From the NCBI RefSeq assembly GCF_904846415.1, contig NZ_CAJHAR010000004.1, forward strand, positions 62,001 through 126,000: DNA of 64,000 bases, read 5' to 3'. Positions 1 through 9,223 of the stretch are shown here, piece by piece (the stretch's first letter is position 1; each line of letters begins with the position of its first letter). This DNA comes from Psychrobacter piscatorii. GTDB lineage: Bacteria; Pseudomonadota; Gammaproteobacteria; Pseudomonadales; Moraxellaceae. The notes beneath the pieces were generated by a model. That model saw only the letters and a program-made list of their open reading frames with translations. It did not search any database and was not told where the DNA came from. The position numbers and the translations under genes were made by a program.

Positions 1-837
1 ATTATCGACCAAGTCCTGTAGTAATTGAGAGAATTTACGACCGCTGCGAGAGATACGTCGACCTGTATTGTAATCTAAGTATAGAACGGTGGTGTCAGGC
101 TGGCTGATATGAATCGCCTCGCCCAGATCATTGCCTTCTTGTGACTGCCAGCTTAAGTGGCTCATGCATAAGCCATGGCACAAAATAGCAATCCGCCCTG
201 ATAGCCGCTCACTTTGAGGTTGGCCATCTTTAGTGTATAACATCATCGGAATCGCGAGCGCATTTTGATTGTTGACCAGATGATCACCCATGACACCATT
301 GATGACATTGACTAGCTTTTTTAGTGAGTCAGGTAGTGGCTGAGCTGTTTTTTGCACGATGAAGTTTTTGTATATTCGTAGCACAGAGGCCAGATTGTTA
401 CCGACCATCAGCATGATATGACGTATCGTGCCATAGATGCGCCCAGTGAAACCGCGCTGCCATTTATTGAGATGCTTATCATTGAACCGGCCTAAGGGAC
501 GCAAGATGACTTCACGGTGGATGGACTCTACAATCTCAGTCACCTCAACTACTCCCATGGTCGCAAGCTGCGCCAACCCTTCAAAAAAATCCGCCAAAGA
601 GACAGGGGTTTTGGTCGTTTCCTCACTGTCTTCTGTATCTGCCAATAACTTGACCAGCTCATCCATATCGATAGCTTCGAGTTGATCTATCTGCTCGTAC
701 AAATCACCATGCCGTGGCACACTATCAGCTGAGACAAAATGTGCATCAAGCTCATGGCGATTACGCGTATAACTGCTATCATTCTGAGCGCTACTGTCAC
801 TAACACGGTTGTTATAAAACAAATTTTGACTGCTCAT
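1..837 (-). CDS. Alpha/beta hydrolase, C-terminus cut off by the window edge
   Basis: An open frame runs on the minus strand from an ATG at 837 to base 1 without a stop, giving 279 visible residues. The last third carries the signature of an alpha/beta-hydrolase lipase or acyltransferase: a hydrophobic strand followed by CHGLCMSHLSW (about residues 220-230), the usual HG oxyanion-hole region, and then VLYLDYNTGRRIS, typical of the strand before the nucleophile elbow. The GxSxG serine, acid and histidine would lie beyond the left edge. The first 130 residues are polar and acidic and match no domain I recognise. No signal peptide is visible, so a cytoplasmic location is likely. It is transcribed away from the phosphatase gene to its right. 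The fold is fairly sure; the substrate is unknown. Confidence 0.75.
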   Translation of the reverse strand, partial: MSSQNLFYNNRVSDSSAQNDSSYTRNRHELDAHFVSADSVPRHGDLYEQIDQLEAIDMDELVKLLADTEDSEETTKTPVSLADFFEGLAQLATMGVVEVTEIVESIHREVILRPLGRFNDKHLNKWQRGFTGRIYGTIRHIMLMVGNNLASVLRIYKNFIVQKTAQPLPDSLKKLVNVINGVMGDHLVNNQNALAIPMMLYTKDGQPQSERLSGRIAILCHGLCMSHLSWQSQEGNDLGEAIHISQPDTTVLYLDYNTGRRISRSGRKFSQLLQDLVDN

Positions 838-1001
838 AGTATTGGCACGTTTAGCGAAAAGGAGGTTTTTCTATACTATCCTTTAACAGTCGCAAATAGA
901 AGCGAATGATTTAGTTTTAGCGTTCGTTTGTGACCAAAAGAGACGTATGGATGATGAACGGTATCTCTATTATTATTAAAGCGTCATCCAATATATGCAT
1001 C

Positions 1002-1034
1002 AAAAGAAAAAATCCCAAGCTGAAACTTGGGATT
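1002..1034 (-). terminator. Rho-independent terminator of the PhoX-type gene
   Basis: A perfect 9-bp stem (AATCCCAAG / CTTGGGATT, 1011-1034) with a 6-nt loop is followed on the minus strand by TTTTCTTTT. It lies 65 nt past the phosphatase stop codon. Confidence 0.85.
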
Positions 1035-1098
1035 CTTAGTGAATACTCATTTCTACTATTTTTACTTTCTACTGATTCGTCATCTAGCGCTTACCGAG

Positions 1099-3324
1099 CT
1101 ATGCTGGGCTGGCTGCTGACTCAAATGATTCCGCTAATATGACATCGCCATCTTCTTTGGTAATCATGACCGTTGCTGAGCGCGGAGTACTACCCTCAGC
1201 GACCGCACCCCATGTATTACCTGGATGCTGAATATTGATAAACAGTGTTTTGAAATCTGGTGCCATGGTAATACCGGTGACTTCGCAGCCTTCAGGGCCG
1301 ACAAAGAAGCGTTTGATGTTGTCGTTACTGGCAGGCATACCAATGCGCGTTTGCTGTCCTGCTGACGTCGTGATGGTCGTACCATCGCTGACTTTGCCCG
1401 GTAATGCCGCAAGCAGCATACAGCTAGTAGTATCGGTATACGCACCGTCATCCGTCTGAATCCATAACACACCACGTGGATCAAAATACAAACCATCAGG
1501 AGAAGACAGATCATTGCTAGCACTTAACTGCGATAAATTCTCTGCAGACAAGTTACTTGGTGCACCAAACAGATAGATATCCCACTCAAAACTGGTTGCG
1601 GCATGATCGCCACCAGCTTCTGCCCAGCGAATGATATGACCGTTGTCATTACCACTTGGTTTGCCATTGACATCGTAGCTGCGCGGGTTGGCAGCAGACA
1701 GCGGTTGACTCTCTTTGACGCCGCGATTGGAGTTGTTGGTCAATGTCACATAGACATCGCCCGTCATAGGACTGACCGATACCCATTCTGGTCGATCCAT
1801 CTTGGTGGCGCCAGCGGCATCGCCAGCAGCGCGAGCATAGACCAACACTTCATCTTGGCTATTAAATGGTAACGCACTATTGAACGCATCTAGTCCATTC
1901 TGACCTTGAACAAGTGCTTTCCACTCACCGCTGCCATCTTCGTTAAATATGGCAACATATAGCGTGCCATCATTCAGGTACTTATCACCAGCTTTGAGAC
2001 CGCCACCGATATCTGCATTTGACCACATTGCTTTGGATACGAACTTATAAATATACTCGCCTCGGGCGTCATCACCCATATAAAATACCACAGGTTTGCC
2101 TTGCTTAACGGGTGCATAGGCACAGTTTTCATGGGCAAATCGACCCATGGCGGTACGTTTTTGCGGTGTAGAGTTTTGGTCAAACGGGTCAATCTCAGTG
2201 ATATAGCCAAAGGTATTGAAGCCATTACGATAATCATCAGCAGCACTAGTACCAACAGCAGTCATATCCCAACGTGAAAACTCGTCTGTGATGATGGCAT
2301 CTTTGGCATCAGGCGTGTGCCATAGATATCTAGAGCCTGGAGAGTTCTCTGGTGCGCCGTAACGCTCGCGACCATAGTTATCACTGGCGCTTAACTGACT
2401 GGCATCTTGTCCGCGCGCAAACACACCCAAGAAGTTCTCTTCTGTGGTCAGGTAGGTACCCCAAGGTGACAAGCCTGCACCGCAGTTATTATTAATGCCG
2501 CGCGTCTGAAAACCTGTCGGGTCAAACTTGGTTTTGACCAAATCAGAACCTGCCACAGGGCCTGCTAACTGTGCGGTCGTACTACTAGTGATACGTCGAT
2601 TGTATTTGGAGTTTGGCACCATCTCATAGCCCATGCCATTTGCGCGGCGCTTCATCTCAACCACTGCCACGCCATGGCAGTTGACTTCACGGCGTATATC
2701 GCTGGCCAGGCGGCGGCGTTGAAATAAAGGCGCAGCATCTTTATCTTCGATGACATAATAGCCAAACGGGCTTAGCTCCTCACTATTGACGTATTCGTGA
2801 TTCATAACCAGTAGGCCATTCTCTGAGGCTTTGGCGTCGTACGCATTGCTTTTTTTGCCAAAGAACCACATACCATCATGGTTATCGCCCATGCGCCATT
2901 CAAACGACTCGGCTGAATTTTCACGATTGTCCTTCCAATCTGAAAGGCCAGGCATCAGCGGTGTGCCAAGCGGCAATATCATCTCTGCCTTGTAACCTTC
3001 TGCCACCGTCATCGTCTCAGCAGTTGAGTGCGCTACGGCCTTAAATTTTAAGGTTTCAGGACGCTTCAAATCGCCCTGCGCCGGAATAGCAGCATCATCG
3101 CCATTTTCGACGATAGGACTGCTGATATTGTCATCATCATCACTACAACCAACCAAAGGTAGCGCGCCAAAAAACGCTGCTGCCGTCAACCCTGTACCAC
3201 CTTTTAGAATACTACGGCGATTCAGACGGCGATTAATAACCGTCTGAAAATCAGTATTATTAGTAGGATTTGAATCTTCAACGATTTCGTGAGCGAGCTC
3301 TAGTTCTTTATTCAATAATGTCAT
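1099..3324 (-). CDS. phoX: PhoX-family (DUF839) alkaline phosphatase, Tat-exported
   Basis: The 741-residue product matches the PhoX/DUF839 family, calcium- and iron-dependent phosphatases that release phosphate from organic esters outside the cytoplasm. The N-terminus has a twin-arginine signal (RRSILKG, residues 36-42), a hydrophobic run, and LVGC at 57-60, which could be a lipobox, followed by an acidic DDDD linker. Family landmarks in order are MNHEYVNSEE, CHGVAVVE, NNCGAGLSPWGTYLTTEEN with the conserved cysteine and glutamates, and a late SPDGLYFDPRGVLW beta-propeller strand. Length fits the large bacterial PhoX group. The gene stands alone, with its own terminator downstream and another hairpin upstream. 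No Pho box was identified. Assignment to the family is strong; phosphatase specificity is inferred from the family. Confidence 0.88.
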   Translation of the reverse strand: MTLLNKELELAHEIVEDSNPTNNTDFQTVINRRLNRRSILKGGTGLTAAAFFGALPLVGCSDDDDNISSPIVENGDDAAIPAQGDLKRPETLKFKAVAHSTAETMTVAEGYKAEMILPLGTPLMPGLSDWKDNRENSAESFEWRMGDNHDGMWFFGKKSNAYDAKASENGLLVMNHEYVNSEELSPFGYYVIEDKDAAPLFQRRRLASDIRREVNCHGVAVVEMKRRANGMGYEMVPNSKYNRRITSSTTAQLAGPVAGSDLVKTKFDPTGFQTRGINNNCGAGLSPWGTYLTTEENFLGVFARGQDASQLSASDNYGRERYGAPENSPGSRYLWHTPDAKDAIITDEFSRWDMTAVGTSAADDYRNGFNTFGYITEIDPFDQNSTPQKRTAMGRFAHENCAYAPVKQGKPVVFYMGDDARGEYIYKFVSKAMWSNADIGGGLKAGDKYLNDGTLYVAIFNEDGSGEWKALVQGQNGLDAFNSALPFNSQDEVLVYARAAGDAAGATKMDRPEWVSVSPMTGDVYVTLTNNSNRGVKESQPLSAANPRSYDVNGKPSGNDNGHIIRWAEAGGDHAATSFEWDIYLFGAPSNLSAENLSQLSASNDLSSPDGLYFDPRGVLWIQTDDGAYTDTTSCMLLAALPGKVSDGTTITTSAGQQTRIGMPASNDNIKRFFVGPEGCEVTGITMAPDFKTLFINIQHPGNTWGAVAEGSTPRSATVMITKEDGDVILAESFESAASPA

Positions 3325-3534
3325 TATCAGTCACCTTGCTATTGGGCTAGATTGGCGGAGAGTGGGTCGCGGCGTCACATTACAACCACAAAAATACGAA
3401 TTCCGCTTAAGTCTACTGACTCTTTATGACAGCACGCTGAACGATAGATGACAAACTCATGACAAATAACTGTACAAACAATTATTGAGAGATATAACGA
3501 TTAAAAATTTTGAAAAAATATATAAAGTCTAAAA

Positions 3535-3566
3535 AATAAAAGCCCCAAGCAATGGCTCAGGGCTTT
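3535..3566 (-). terminator. Terminator of the FAH-family gene
   Basis: AGCCC (3541-3545) pairs with GGGCT (3560-3564), with an inner AGC/GCT pair. On the minus strand it runs into TTTTATTTTTT. It begins about 40 nt after the stop codon of the 3607-4323 gene. Confidence 0.75.
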
Positions 3567-3606
3567 TTGATATTTATGACGACTAGTACTGGTTAATTTA
3601 GCAAGC

Positions 3607-4323
3607 TTACTGCACTTGTGTTACCCATTCATGAGCACCTAGTGTTAGTTTGAGCTTATCGCCTGCTTGTAGTACACCCACACCGCTTGGTGTGCCAGTC
3701 ATGATCACATCACCTGCCTGTAAGCTAAAAGCATGGCTGATGTTGACCAGCAGCTCATAGACGGGGAACAACATCAAAGCGCTATCACCGTCTTGCGCCA
3801 GCTTATCATTGATGGTGAGCTGATAATGTACGTTCTGAAGATTGCCAAACGCTTGCGGGTCGATCCAGTCAGCAAGCACGCATGCACCATCAAAACACTT
3901 AGCACGCTCCCATGGATGGCCTTTTTCTTTAAGGGTGCTCTGCAAATCACGTAAGGTCAAATCCAGCCCCAACGTCACCCCGCCAATCGCCTGCTGCGCC
4001 TCTTCAATCGTTGCCATCGACAGGTCAGCTGATAGTTGAATACATAGCTCAGCCTCGTAATGCGTCTCACCAAATACCTCTGGATTGGGGCGCACCACAT
4101 CACTACGAATAGAGACCACTGAAGACGCTGGCTTCATAAACAGTATGGGCGATGATGGCACTTCATTGCCAAGCTCTTCAGCATGCGCCGCATAGTTACG
4201 ACCCACACAGACGACTTTACCGATAGAAGCACGTAAGCGCTCATTGTGGTTATCAATGCTCTGTTCTTCATTGACACCAGCGGTAATGGCATTTGCTAAT
4301 GACACATGTGGCGATTGGCTCAT
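3607..4323 (-). CDS. Fumarylacetoacetate hydrolase-family protein (acylpyruvase / YcgM-like)
   Basis: The 238-residue protein is a single FAH domain, the fold used by acylpyruvases, fumarylpyruvate hydrolases, oxaloacetate decarboxylases and hydroxymuconate isomerases. Visible signatures are VGRNYAAHAEELG near residue 40, PILFMKPASS, HYEAELCIQL with the Mg-binding E-x-E pair, LGLDLTLRDLQ with the third acidic ligand, and DVIMTGTPSGVG near the C-terminus. Length and motif order fit the YcgM (FAHD1-like) group. No catabolic partners lie next to it. The gene is monocistronic, preceded by a spacer and the amino-acid ABC locus. The family is sure; the substrate cannot be read from sequence. It acts in the cytoplasm. 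Confidence 0.88.
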   Translation of the reverse strand: MSQSPHVSLANAITAGVNEEQSIDNHNERLRASIGKVVCVGRNYAAHAEELGNEVPSSPILFMKPASSVVSIRSDVVRPNPEVFGETHYEAELCIQLSADLSMATIEEAQQAIGGVTLGLDLTLRDLQSTLKEKGHPWERAKCFDGACVLADWIDPQAFGNLQNVHYQLTINDKLAQDGDSALMLFPVYELLVNISHAFSLQAGDVIMTGTPSGVGVLQAGDKLKLTLGAHEWVTQVQ

Positions 4324-4428
4324 ACTCGACTCTCCCTATAAATGATAAATATTTTTCAGCAATCCCTACTATATTGTCTACTGTCACCTTTATTGTCATC
4401 TTGGCGACCATTCATGACTAGCAACTCA

Positions 4429-5154
4429 CTACGGAATCGTATTGGTCACGACATCTGGTGGCACATAGCTGGCATGTCGATTCATGCGTCTTTCAAACAT
4501 TCTAAAGCTAAATAAGATAACCCATGACAGCAATAGATAAACGATACCGGCAGCAAAGAACAGCTCCATCAAGGTATAGGTACGCGCACTAATCGTACGA
4601 GCAACACCAGTGATATCCATCAATGCAATGGTCGAAGCGAGCGCACTGCCCTTTAGCATAAAGATTACTTCGTTGCTGTAGGCGGGTATCACAATACCGA
4701 ACGCACGCGGCAAGGTCACGCGTGTTAGCTTCTGCCATTTTGACATGCCAAGCGCATCAGCAGCCTCAAGCTCACCGATTGGGATGTTTTGAATCGCACC
4801 GCGTATAATCTCTGCCAAATACGCACTGGTATTAAGCGTAAAGGCGATAATAGCGCACCAGTATGCTTGACTGAGCACAGGCTCCCATAAGAACGAATCA
4901 CGTACCGCTTCAAACTGACCAAGACCGTAGTAAATCAGGAATATCTGCACAAGCAGCGGCGTACCGCGAAAAAAGAAGATATAGAGAAACGGGAGTATCT
5001 GTACCAACCAATTCTTAGACAGCCGTAATAGCGCTAAGATCAAACCAAAAAACAACCCGATAACACATGAGATGACCACCAGCTGTACGGTCAATACCGC
5101 GCCGCCTAGTAAGTCAGGGATATGGTCAAAAATGACCTGCCAATTCCAATCCAT
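4429..5154 (-). CDS. Polar amino-acid ABC transporter permease (HisM/AotM-like)
   Basis: The 241-residue inner-membrane protein belongs to the HisM/GlnP permease family. It starts with a hydrophobic segment after MDWNWQVIFDHIPDLL and has about five membrane helices. The cytoplasmic EAA loop, which docks the ATPase, reads EAADALGMSKWQKLTRVTLPRA-like near residues 135-155. FFFRGTPLLVQIF is a classic motif of the family. A strong ribosome site (GGAGAGA) precedes the ATG. It lies 12 bp after the sister permease, so the two are co-transcribed and should form a heterodimeric channel. It is the last gene of the uptake locus. The substrate is probably a cationic or other polar amino acid, judged from the binding proteins upstream. 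Confidence 0.9.
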   Translation of the reverse strand: MDWNWQVIFDHIPDLLGGAVLTVQLVVISCVIGLFFGLILALLRLSKNWLVQILPFLYIFFFRGTPLLVQIFLIYYGLGQFEAVRDSFLWEPVLSQAYWCAIIAFTLNTSAYLAEIIRGAIQNIPIGELEAADALGMSKWQKLTRVTLPRAFGIVIPAYSNEVIFMLKGSALASTIALMDITGVARTISARTYTLMELFFAAGIVYLLLSWVILFSFRMFERRMNRHASYVPPDVVTNTIP

Positions 5155-5166
5155 AGTCTCTCTCCT

Positions 5167-5901
5167 CTATCCTATGGTCGATTGACGGTGAGTCGACTGA
5201 CGGCTTATCTTTTTGGCATAGCGTGCCGCTGGATTGGCGCGCCATTCAAGCCACATCATAAAGCCAGTAATCAACATGGTCAGACCCAAATAAATAATCG
5301 CTGCTGCCATATAAAAGGTAAACGGCTGCTGTGTTGACTGTGCCGCACGCGACGACTGATACATGATATCTTTGAGACCCACGACCGACACCAGCGCGGT
5401 ATCTTTGAGCAATACCAAAAACAAATTACCCAGACCAGGTAGTGCAATCTGCCATACTTGCGGCAAGGTTATGCGATAAAAGGTCTGAAAAGGACGCATA
5501 CCAATCGCTTGCGACGCTTCTCGTTGCCCTATCGGAATCTCTTGAATCGACATGCGAAAAATCTCAGTCGCATACGCCCCAAAAGCGATAGACAGCGCCA
5601 TGACACCGCCCCAAAAAGCGCTAATCTCGACATAGTCGTTGTAGCCGAACTTTTTGAGGATGCTCATCAATAAGATCGAGCCGCCATAATAAATGAATAG
5701 CACCAATAGCAGCTCAGGAATACCGCGCATCGTCGCAGTATAGACAGTCGCAAGCTTACGCAGCAACCAGATATTGGACATCTTTGCGGTTGCGCCGAGC
5801 AAGCCTAAGGCCAGACCAATAATTAAACTGGTCATAGCAAGCTGTATAGTGACGGTAGCGCCGCTTAATAAAAGCGCGCCAAATCCTTGTAAGTCAAACA
5901 C
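5167..5901 (-). CDS. Polar amino-acid ABC transporter permease (HisQ/AotQ-like)
   Basis: The 244-residue inner-membrane permease is partner of the gene at 4429-5154. Family features are TMRGIPELLLVLFIYYGG and the EAA loop EASQAIGMRPFQTFYRITLP near residues 145-165, with about five hydrophobic helices. The start is a GTG at 5901 (VFDLQGFG), preceded by TGGA; no ATG gives a better N-terminus. The basic C-terminal tail (KKISRQ) is short. A 448-bp spacer with a terminator separates it from the binding-protein genes, so the permease pair probably has its own promoter. HisQ-like rather than HisM-like is judged from its order and sequence. Confidence 0.9.
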   Translation of the reverse strand: MFDLQGFGALLLSGATVTIQLAMTSLIIGLALGLLGATAKMSNIWLLRKLATVYTATMRGIPELLLVLFIYYGGSILLMSILKKFGYNDYVEISAFWGGVMALSIAFGAYATEIFRMSIQEIPIGQREASQAIGMRPFQTFYRITLPQVWQIALPGLGNLFLVLLKDTALVSVVGLKDIMYQSSRAAQSTQQPFTFYMAAAIIYLGLTMLITGFMMWLEWRANPAARYAKKISRQSTHRQSTIG

Positions 5902-6349
5902 GATTATCCACTCAGTCTCTTTATATTAGCAATTTGCAAAATATGAGTTAAAAGAATCAGCATCAATAGCTGAACGCGGCTATGTACCGTATTTTATACC
6001 AAATCAATAAGGATGGTCGGCGCCAAAAAATGACGTCAAAGGAATACGGTTGGCGCTGCGATAATTGACACAGTAGAAATGAGCGCTGATTTTATCATAT
6101 TCGCTCGCCGTGATGTTAATCCTGACGCGTAAAAGCTGTGTCTAAACCGTACTTAAACAGACACTTGGGCAAATACGCTTTAAACGAACTGACTAAATTT
6201 GAGTAAAGCGAATGGTGAATAACGATGACTATGCCATGACCATACGATACGTTTATGGAATAATAAAAAAGGACATCACCATCATGGCAATATCCTTTTA
6301 TTAATCAAAACAATATTTTTTGACTGCTATCTTTAACTACTGTTAGCTA
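5902..6349. other. 448-bp spacer between permease and binding-protein genes
   Basis: No ORF with coding character is seen. The right end holds the terminator of the first binding-protein gene at about 6263-6298. The left end must carry the promoter and ribosome site for the GTG-started permease. No clear -35/-10 pair was pinned down. Confidence 0.5.
6263..6298 (-). terminator. Terminator after the first binding-protein gene
   Basis: An interrupted dyad (AAGGA, AT, CCAT / ATGG, AT, TCCTT) is symmetric around 6284 and is followed on the minus strand by TTTTTTATTATT. It lies about 50 nt past the stop codon. Confidence 0.75.
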
Positions 6350-7306
6350 TTAACTAGCGTTTTTCGTCGCTGGTTGCTCGCTAATATCTGCATCTGTATC
6401 TTCGCCTGTATTTGCGTCCTCATCAACTGTACTCGTTGCAGATGCTGGCACCGCAAAGTACTTTTGATTGATTTTATCGTAAGTACCATTGGCTTTAATA
6501 TTGGCTAAAGATTGATTGATCTTTGCTTGTAGCGGATCGCCTGGGCGTACCGCTATGGCAAAGTTATCATTGATATCAATCTCTCCACCTTTGAGCGCAT
6601 ATTTACTACCAGCAGGAGAGCTGAGCCACTCTATCGCAGGCAACTTATCAGAGATCATTGCATCGACGCGGTTTGATCCTAGATCTAAAAATGCATTGCT
6701 CAACGTATCATAAAGCTTCATGTCGGCTTTTGGATACTTGTCTTCGAACCACTGTGATGAGATGGTCGAACGCTGCGCGGCAATCGAATGAGCGTCGATA
6801 TCGCTTTGGTTACTAGGGTCAAAACTGCTGTCTTTTTTGGCCAAAAAAACCAAGGTATTGCTAAAGTATGGATCAGTGAAGCTAACCTGCTCTGCACGCT
6901 CCGGAGTCACGGACATCGCCGCGACAATCGCATCATACTTACCGGCTTTTAGACCAGGAATAATACCGTCCCAATCTTGCGCCATAATCTCACAAGTCAC
7001 CTGCATATCGGCACAGATGGCATTAGCTATCTCAACGTCAAACCCACCCAGTGTCCCATCGGCATTGGTATAGTTAAAAGGCGCATACGCCCCTTCCGTA
7101 CCGATACGCAATACTCCATCCTTAGTTGCCGTTGTTTCGGTCGCATCAGAATTGGTATCGGCCGCACCCTCTTGGCTATTGCTACAGCCAGCGACGGCAA
7201 AAATGGTCGCTAGCGTAAGTAATGGCACAGATAGACGACTGGTCGTCATAGCGTTAATAATAGATTTGCCAGTCGTAGCACGGGCTGGAACACAGTGATT
7301 GCTCAT
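6350..7306 (-). CDS. Amino-acid ABC transporter substrate-binding lipoprotein, copy 1
   Basis: A family-3 periplasmic solute-binding protein. Motifs include LRIGTEGAYAPFNYTNADG at the N-terminus, GFDVEIANAIC, QDWDGIIPGLKAGKYDAI, MSVTPERAEQVSFTDPYF and the C-terminal ANGTYDKINQKYF. The lipobox VAGCSN makes it a membrane-anchored lipoprotein on the outer face. Two cysteines around residues 105-115 could form the disulfide common in lysine/arginine/ornithine/histidine binders. I chose the ATG at 7306 (MSNHCV) because AAGGA sits six bases upstream. An ATG at 7249 (MTTSRL) gives a tidier signal peptide but no ribosome site. The tail after the domain is acidic and low-complexity. It is one of three tandem paralogues. 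Confidence 0.88.
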   Translation of the reverse strand: MSNHCVPARATTGKSIINAMTTSRLSVPLLTLATIFAVAGCSNSQEGAADTNSDATETTATKDGVLRIGTEGAYAPFNYTNADGTLGGFDVEIANAICADMQVTCEIMAQDWDGIIPGLKAGKYDAIVAAMSVTPERAEQVSFTDPYFSNTLVFLAKKDSSFDPSNQSDIDAHSIAAQRSTISSQWFEDKYPKADMKLYDTLSNAFLDLGSNRVDAMISDKLPAIEWLSSPAGSKYALKGGEIDINDNFAIAVRPGDPLQAKINQSLANIKANGTYDKINQKYFAVPASATSTVDEDANTGEDTDADISEQPATKNAS

Positions 7307-7374
7307 GATCATCCTTGGGTTTTCTTGGGTAAACAACACTTTTCAAAATAACGGTCTATGCAGAAGATGTCGTC

Positions 7375-8292
7375 TTAGTTCGTTGCTGCTTCAGCTGGTG
7401 CGTCTTCTTCAACGACTATGACTTCATCAACACCATCAGTCACGACTGCTTTTTGTGCCGCAGCGGTCGAGCTGGTACCAAAATAGCTACCAGTGATTTG
7501 ATCATAAGTGCCGTTGTCTTTTAGCTCAGCCAATGCCGCATTGAATTTGGCAACCAATGGATCGCCTTTACGGAATGCAATACCCATTGCATCGTCGTCG
7601 CTGCTGATTTCTTGACCTTTGATCTCGTAGCCGCTGCCCGCTTCTGTTTTTAACCAATCAGTGCCAGTGACTTTATCAGACATCATACCGCGCACACGAC
7701 CTGAGGTTAGATCTAGATAGGCATTGTCTTGAGTGTCATATAGCTTGATATCAGCATCCGCGTGCTCGTCCTGTAGATACTGTGAGGCCACGGTAGAACG
7801 CTGTGAAGCGATTGGCTGACCTTTTAGCGAATCGACACTCAGATCATCGCCTTTTTTACCAATGAGGATGATACCGCTATGGAAGTAAGGGTCACTGAAG
7901 TCGACCACTTCTTTACGTTCAGGCGTGATTGACATACCAGCGATGGCTGCATCAAATTTCTGTGCATTCAGCCCCGGAATTAGACCATCCCAATCTTGCG
8001 AGATGACTTCACACTCAGCTTTCATTTGTGCGCATAATGCGTCGACCAACTCAATCTCGTAGCCAATCAGCTTGCCATCAGCATCGGTGTAACTAAATGG
8101 CTTATAGCTTGATTCTGTCGCGATTTTGATATTCATAGGTGCTTCAGTCGCGGTATCAGCTTCAGCATTCTCTGCGGGTGCTGAGCTATTATTACAACCT
8201 GCTAGCATTAGCATCGCTGCGCTGAGCGGCGCAATCCACAAGGCTTTTTTGCTCATTGATGATGTCATTAGTGATGTCATTGAAATTGTCAT
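7375..8292 (-). CDS. Amino-acid ABC transporter substrate-binding lipoprotein, copy 2
   Basis: Second of three paralogous family-3 binding proteins (305 residues). It has a signal peptide with lipobox LAGCNN and the domain start IKIATESSYKPFSYTDADG. SQDWDGLIPGLNAQKFDA, MSITPERKEVVDFSDPYFHSG and NGTYDQITGSYFG follow. It differs from copies 1 and 3 at the first ligand-contact segment (ESSYKPFSY rather than EGAYxPFNY), which hints at a different ligand preference. The C-terminus is a 40-residue acidic and valine-rich extension (VVEEDAPAEA) absent from typical HisJ-like proteins. The spacer to copy 1 is about 70 bp, so the two are probably co-transcribed. Confidence 0.87.
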   Translation of the reverse strand: MTISMTSLMTSSMSKKALWIAPLSAAMLMLAGCNNSSAPAENAEADTATEAPMNIKIATESSYKPFSYTDADGKLIGYEIELVDALCAQMKAECEVISQDWDGLIPGLNAQKFDAAIAGMSITPERKEVVDFSDPYFHSGIILIGKKGDDLSVDSLKGQPIASQRSTVASQYLQDEHADADIKLYDTQDNAYLDLTSGRVRGMMSDKVTGTDWLKTEAGSGYEIKGQEISSDDDAMGIAFRKGDPLVAKFNAALAELKDNGTYDQITGSYFGTSSTAAAQKAVVTDGVDEVIVVEEDAPAEAATN

Positions 8293-8344
8293 ACCTATTA
8301 TTCCTTAATGTATTTACCAGCCATATCGTTAACCACTACTTACT

Positions 8345-8410
8345 GATTTAGGCTTAACAGCGCCATGCTTACTTAATATTGATAAGCCTCGCTTTTGTTA
8401 AGCCTAAATC
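8345..8410 (-). repeat. Perfect 15-bp inverted repeat between binding-protein copies 2 and 3
   Basis: GATTTAGGCTTAACA (8345-8359) is the exact reverse complement of 8396-8410, around a 36-nt loop. It starts 13 nt past the stop of copy 3. There is no T-run on the minus strand, so it is more likely an mRNA-stabilising or attenuating stem than a full terminator. Confidence 0.7.
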
Positions 8411-8422
8411 TTCAGTGAGCCA

Positions 8423-9223
8423 TTATTGACCAAAGTTTTGCTGCTCAAGACGGGCAAGCTCACCGTTGCTACGGATTTCGCTCAATGCTTTATCAAACTC
8501 CGCTTTGAGTCCATCACCTTTACGCACGGCAATAGCAATATTGTCATCGTTATCAATCTCATCACCAACGATACCGAAACCTTCTTTATTGTCAGCGAGC
8601 CATGATTTGGCAGAGACTTTTTCGGCCAATACTGCATCGCTACGACCAGACTTTAGATCCAAATAGGCATTGTCGTAGTTGTCATATAGCTGAACGGTAT
8701 TGCCATCTTTGCCTTCGTAGTTATCTTGTAGATAAGCGCCTGGCGTGGTAGAACGCTGTCCACCAAGCGTGACGTTCTGGATCGCCATCGGATCAAAGCT
8801 ACCATCAGTGTTGGTGAGCCATACCATCGTATTGGCAAAATACGGTTCGCTGAAATCGACTTTTTCTTGACGCTCAGCCGTGATAGACATACCTGCGATA
8901 ACGGCATCATATTTTTGTGCCAATAGACCTGGGATAATACCGTCCCAATCCTGAGCAACAATTTCACACTTGGCTTGCATTTGGTCACACAAAGCATTGG
9001 CAACATCGATGTCAAACCCAGCCAAGCTACCATCAGCATTGGTATAGTTAAACGGAGGGTAAGCGCCTTCGGTTGCAATGCGGATGGTTTTGCCAGTCGT
9101 TTCTGCGGCAGGTGCGTCAGCGTTGGCATCAGTAGTTTCATTGGCAGGTTGACTACAAGCACTCAGCATCAATGCTGCAGTGACGGTCATTGATGACCAT
9201 AGTAGGCGAGAATTCGACATCAT
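8423..9223 (-). CDS. Amino-acid ABC transporter substrate-binding lipoprotein, copy 3
   Basis: Third family-3 solute-binding protein and the most compact (266 residues from the ATG at 9223). That start (MMSNSRLLW) has AAGGA four to five bases upstream, whereas the longer frame to 9325 adds a basic, non-signal-like leader. The lipobox is LSACSQ. Motifs are IRIATEGAYPPFNYTNADG, GFDIDVANALCDQMQAKC, AQDWDGIIPGLLAQKYDA and MSITAERQEKVDFSEPYF. It is closest in style to copy 1 and ends at FGQ without the acidic tail of the other two. It lies between the ATPase gene and copy 2. The ligand is probably a polar or cationic amino acid, by family. Confidence 0.9.
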   Translation of the reverse strand: MMSNSRLLWSSMTVTAALMLSACSQPANETTDANADAPAAETTGKTIRIATEGAYPPFNYTNADGSLAGFDIDVANALCDQMQAKCEIVAQDWDGIIPGLLAQKYDAVIAGMSITAERQEKVDFSEPYFANTMVWLTNTDGSFDPMAIQNVTLGGQRSTTPGAYLQDNYEGKDGNTVQLYDNYDNAYLDLKSGRSDAVLAEKVSAKSWLADNKEGFGIVGDEIDNDDNIAIAVRKGDGLKAEFDKALSEIRSNGELARLEQQNFGQ

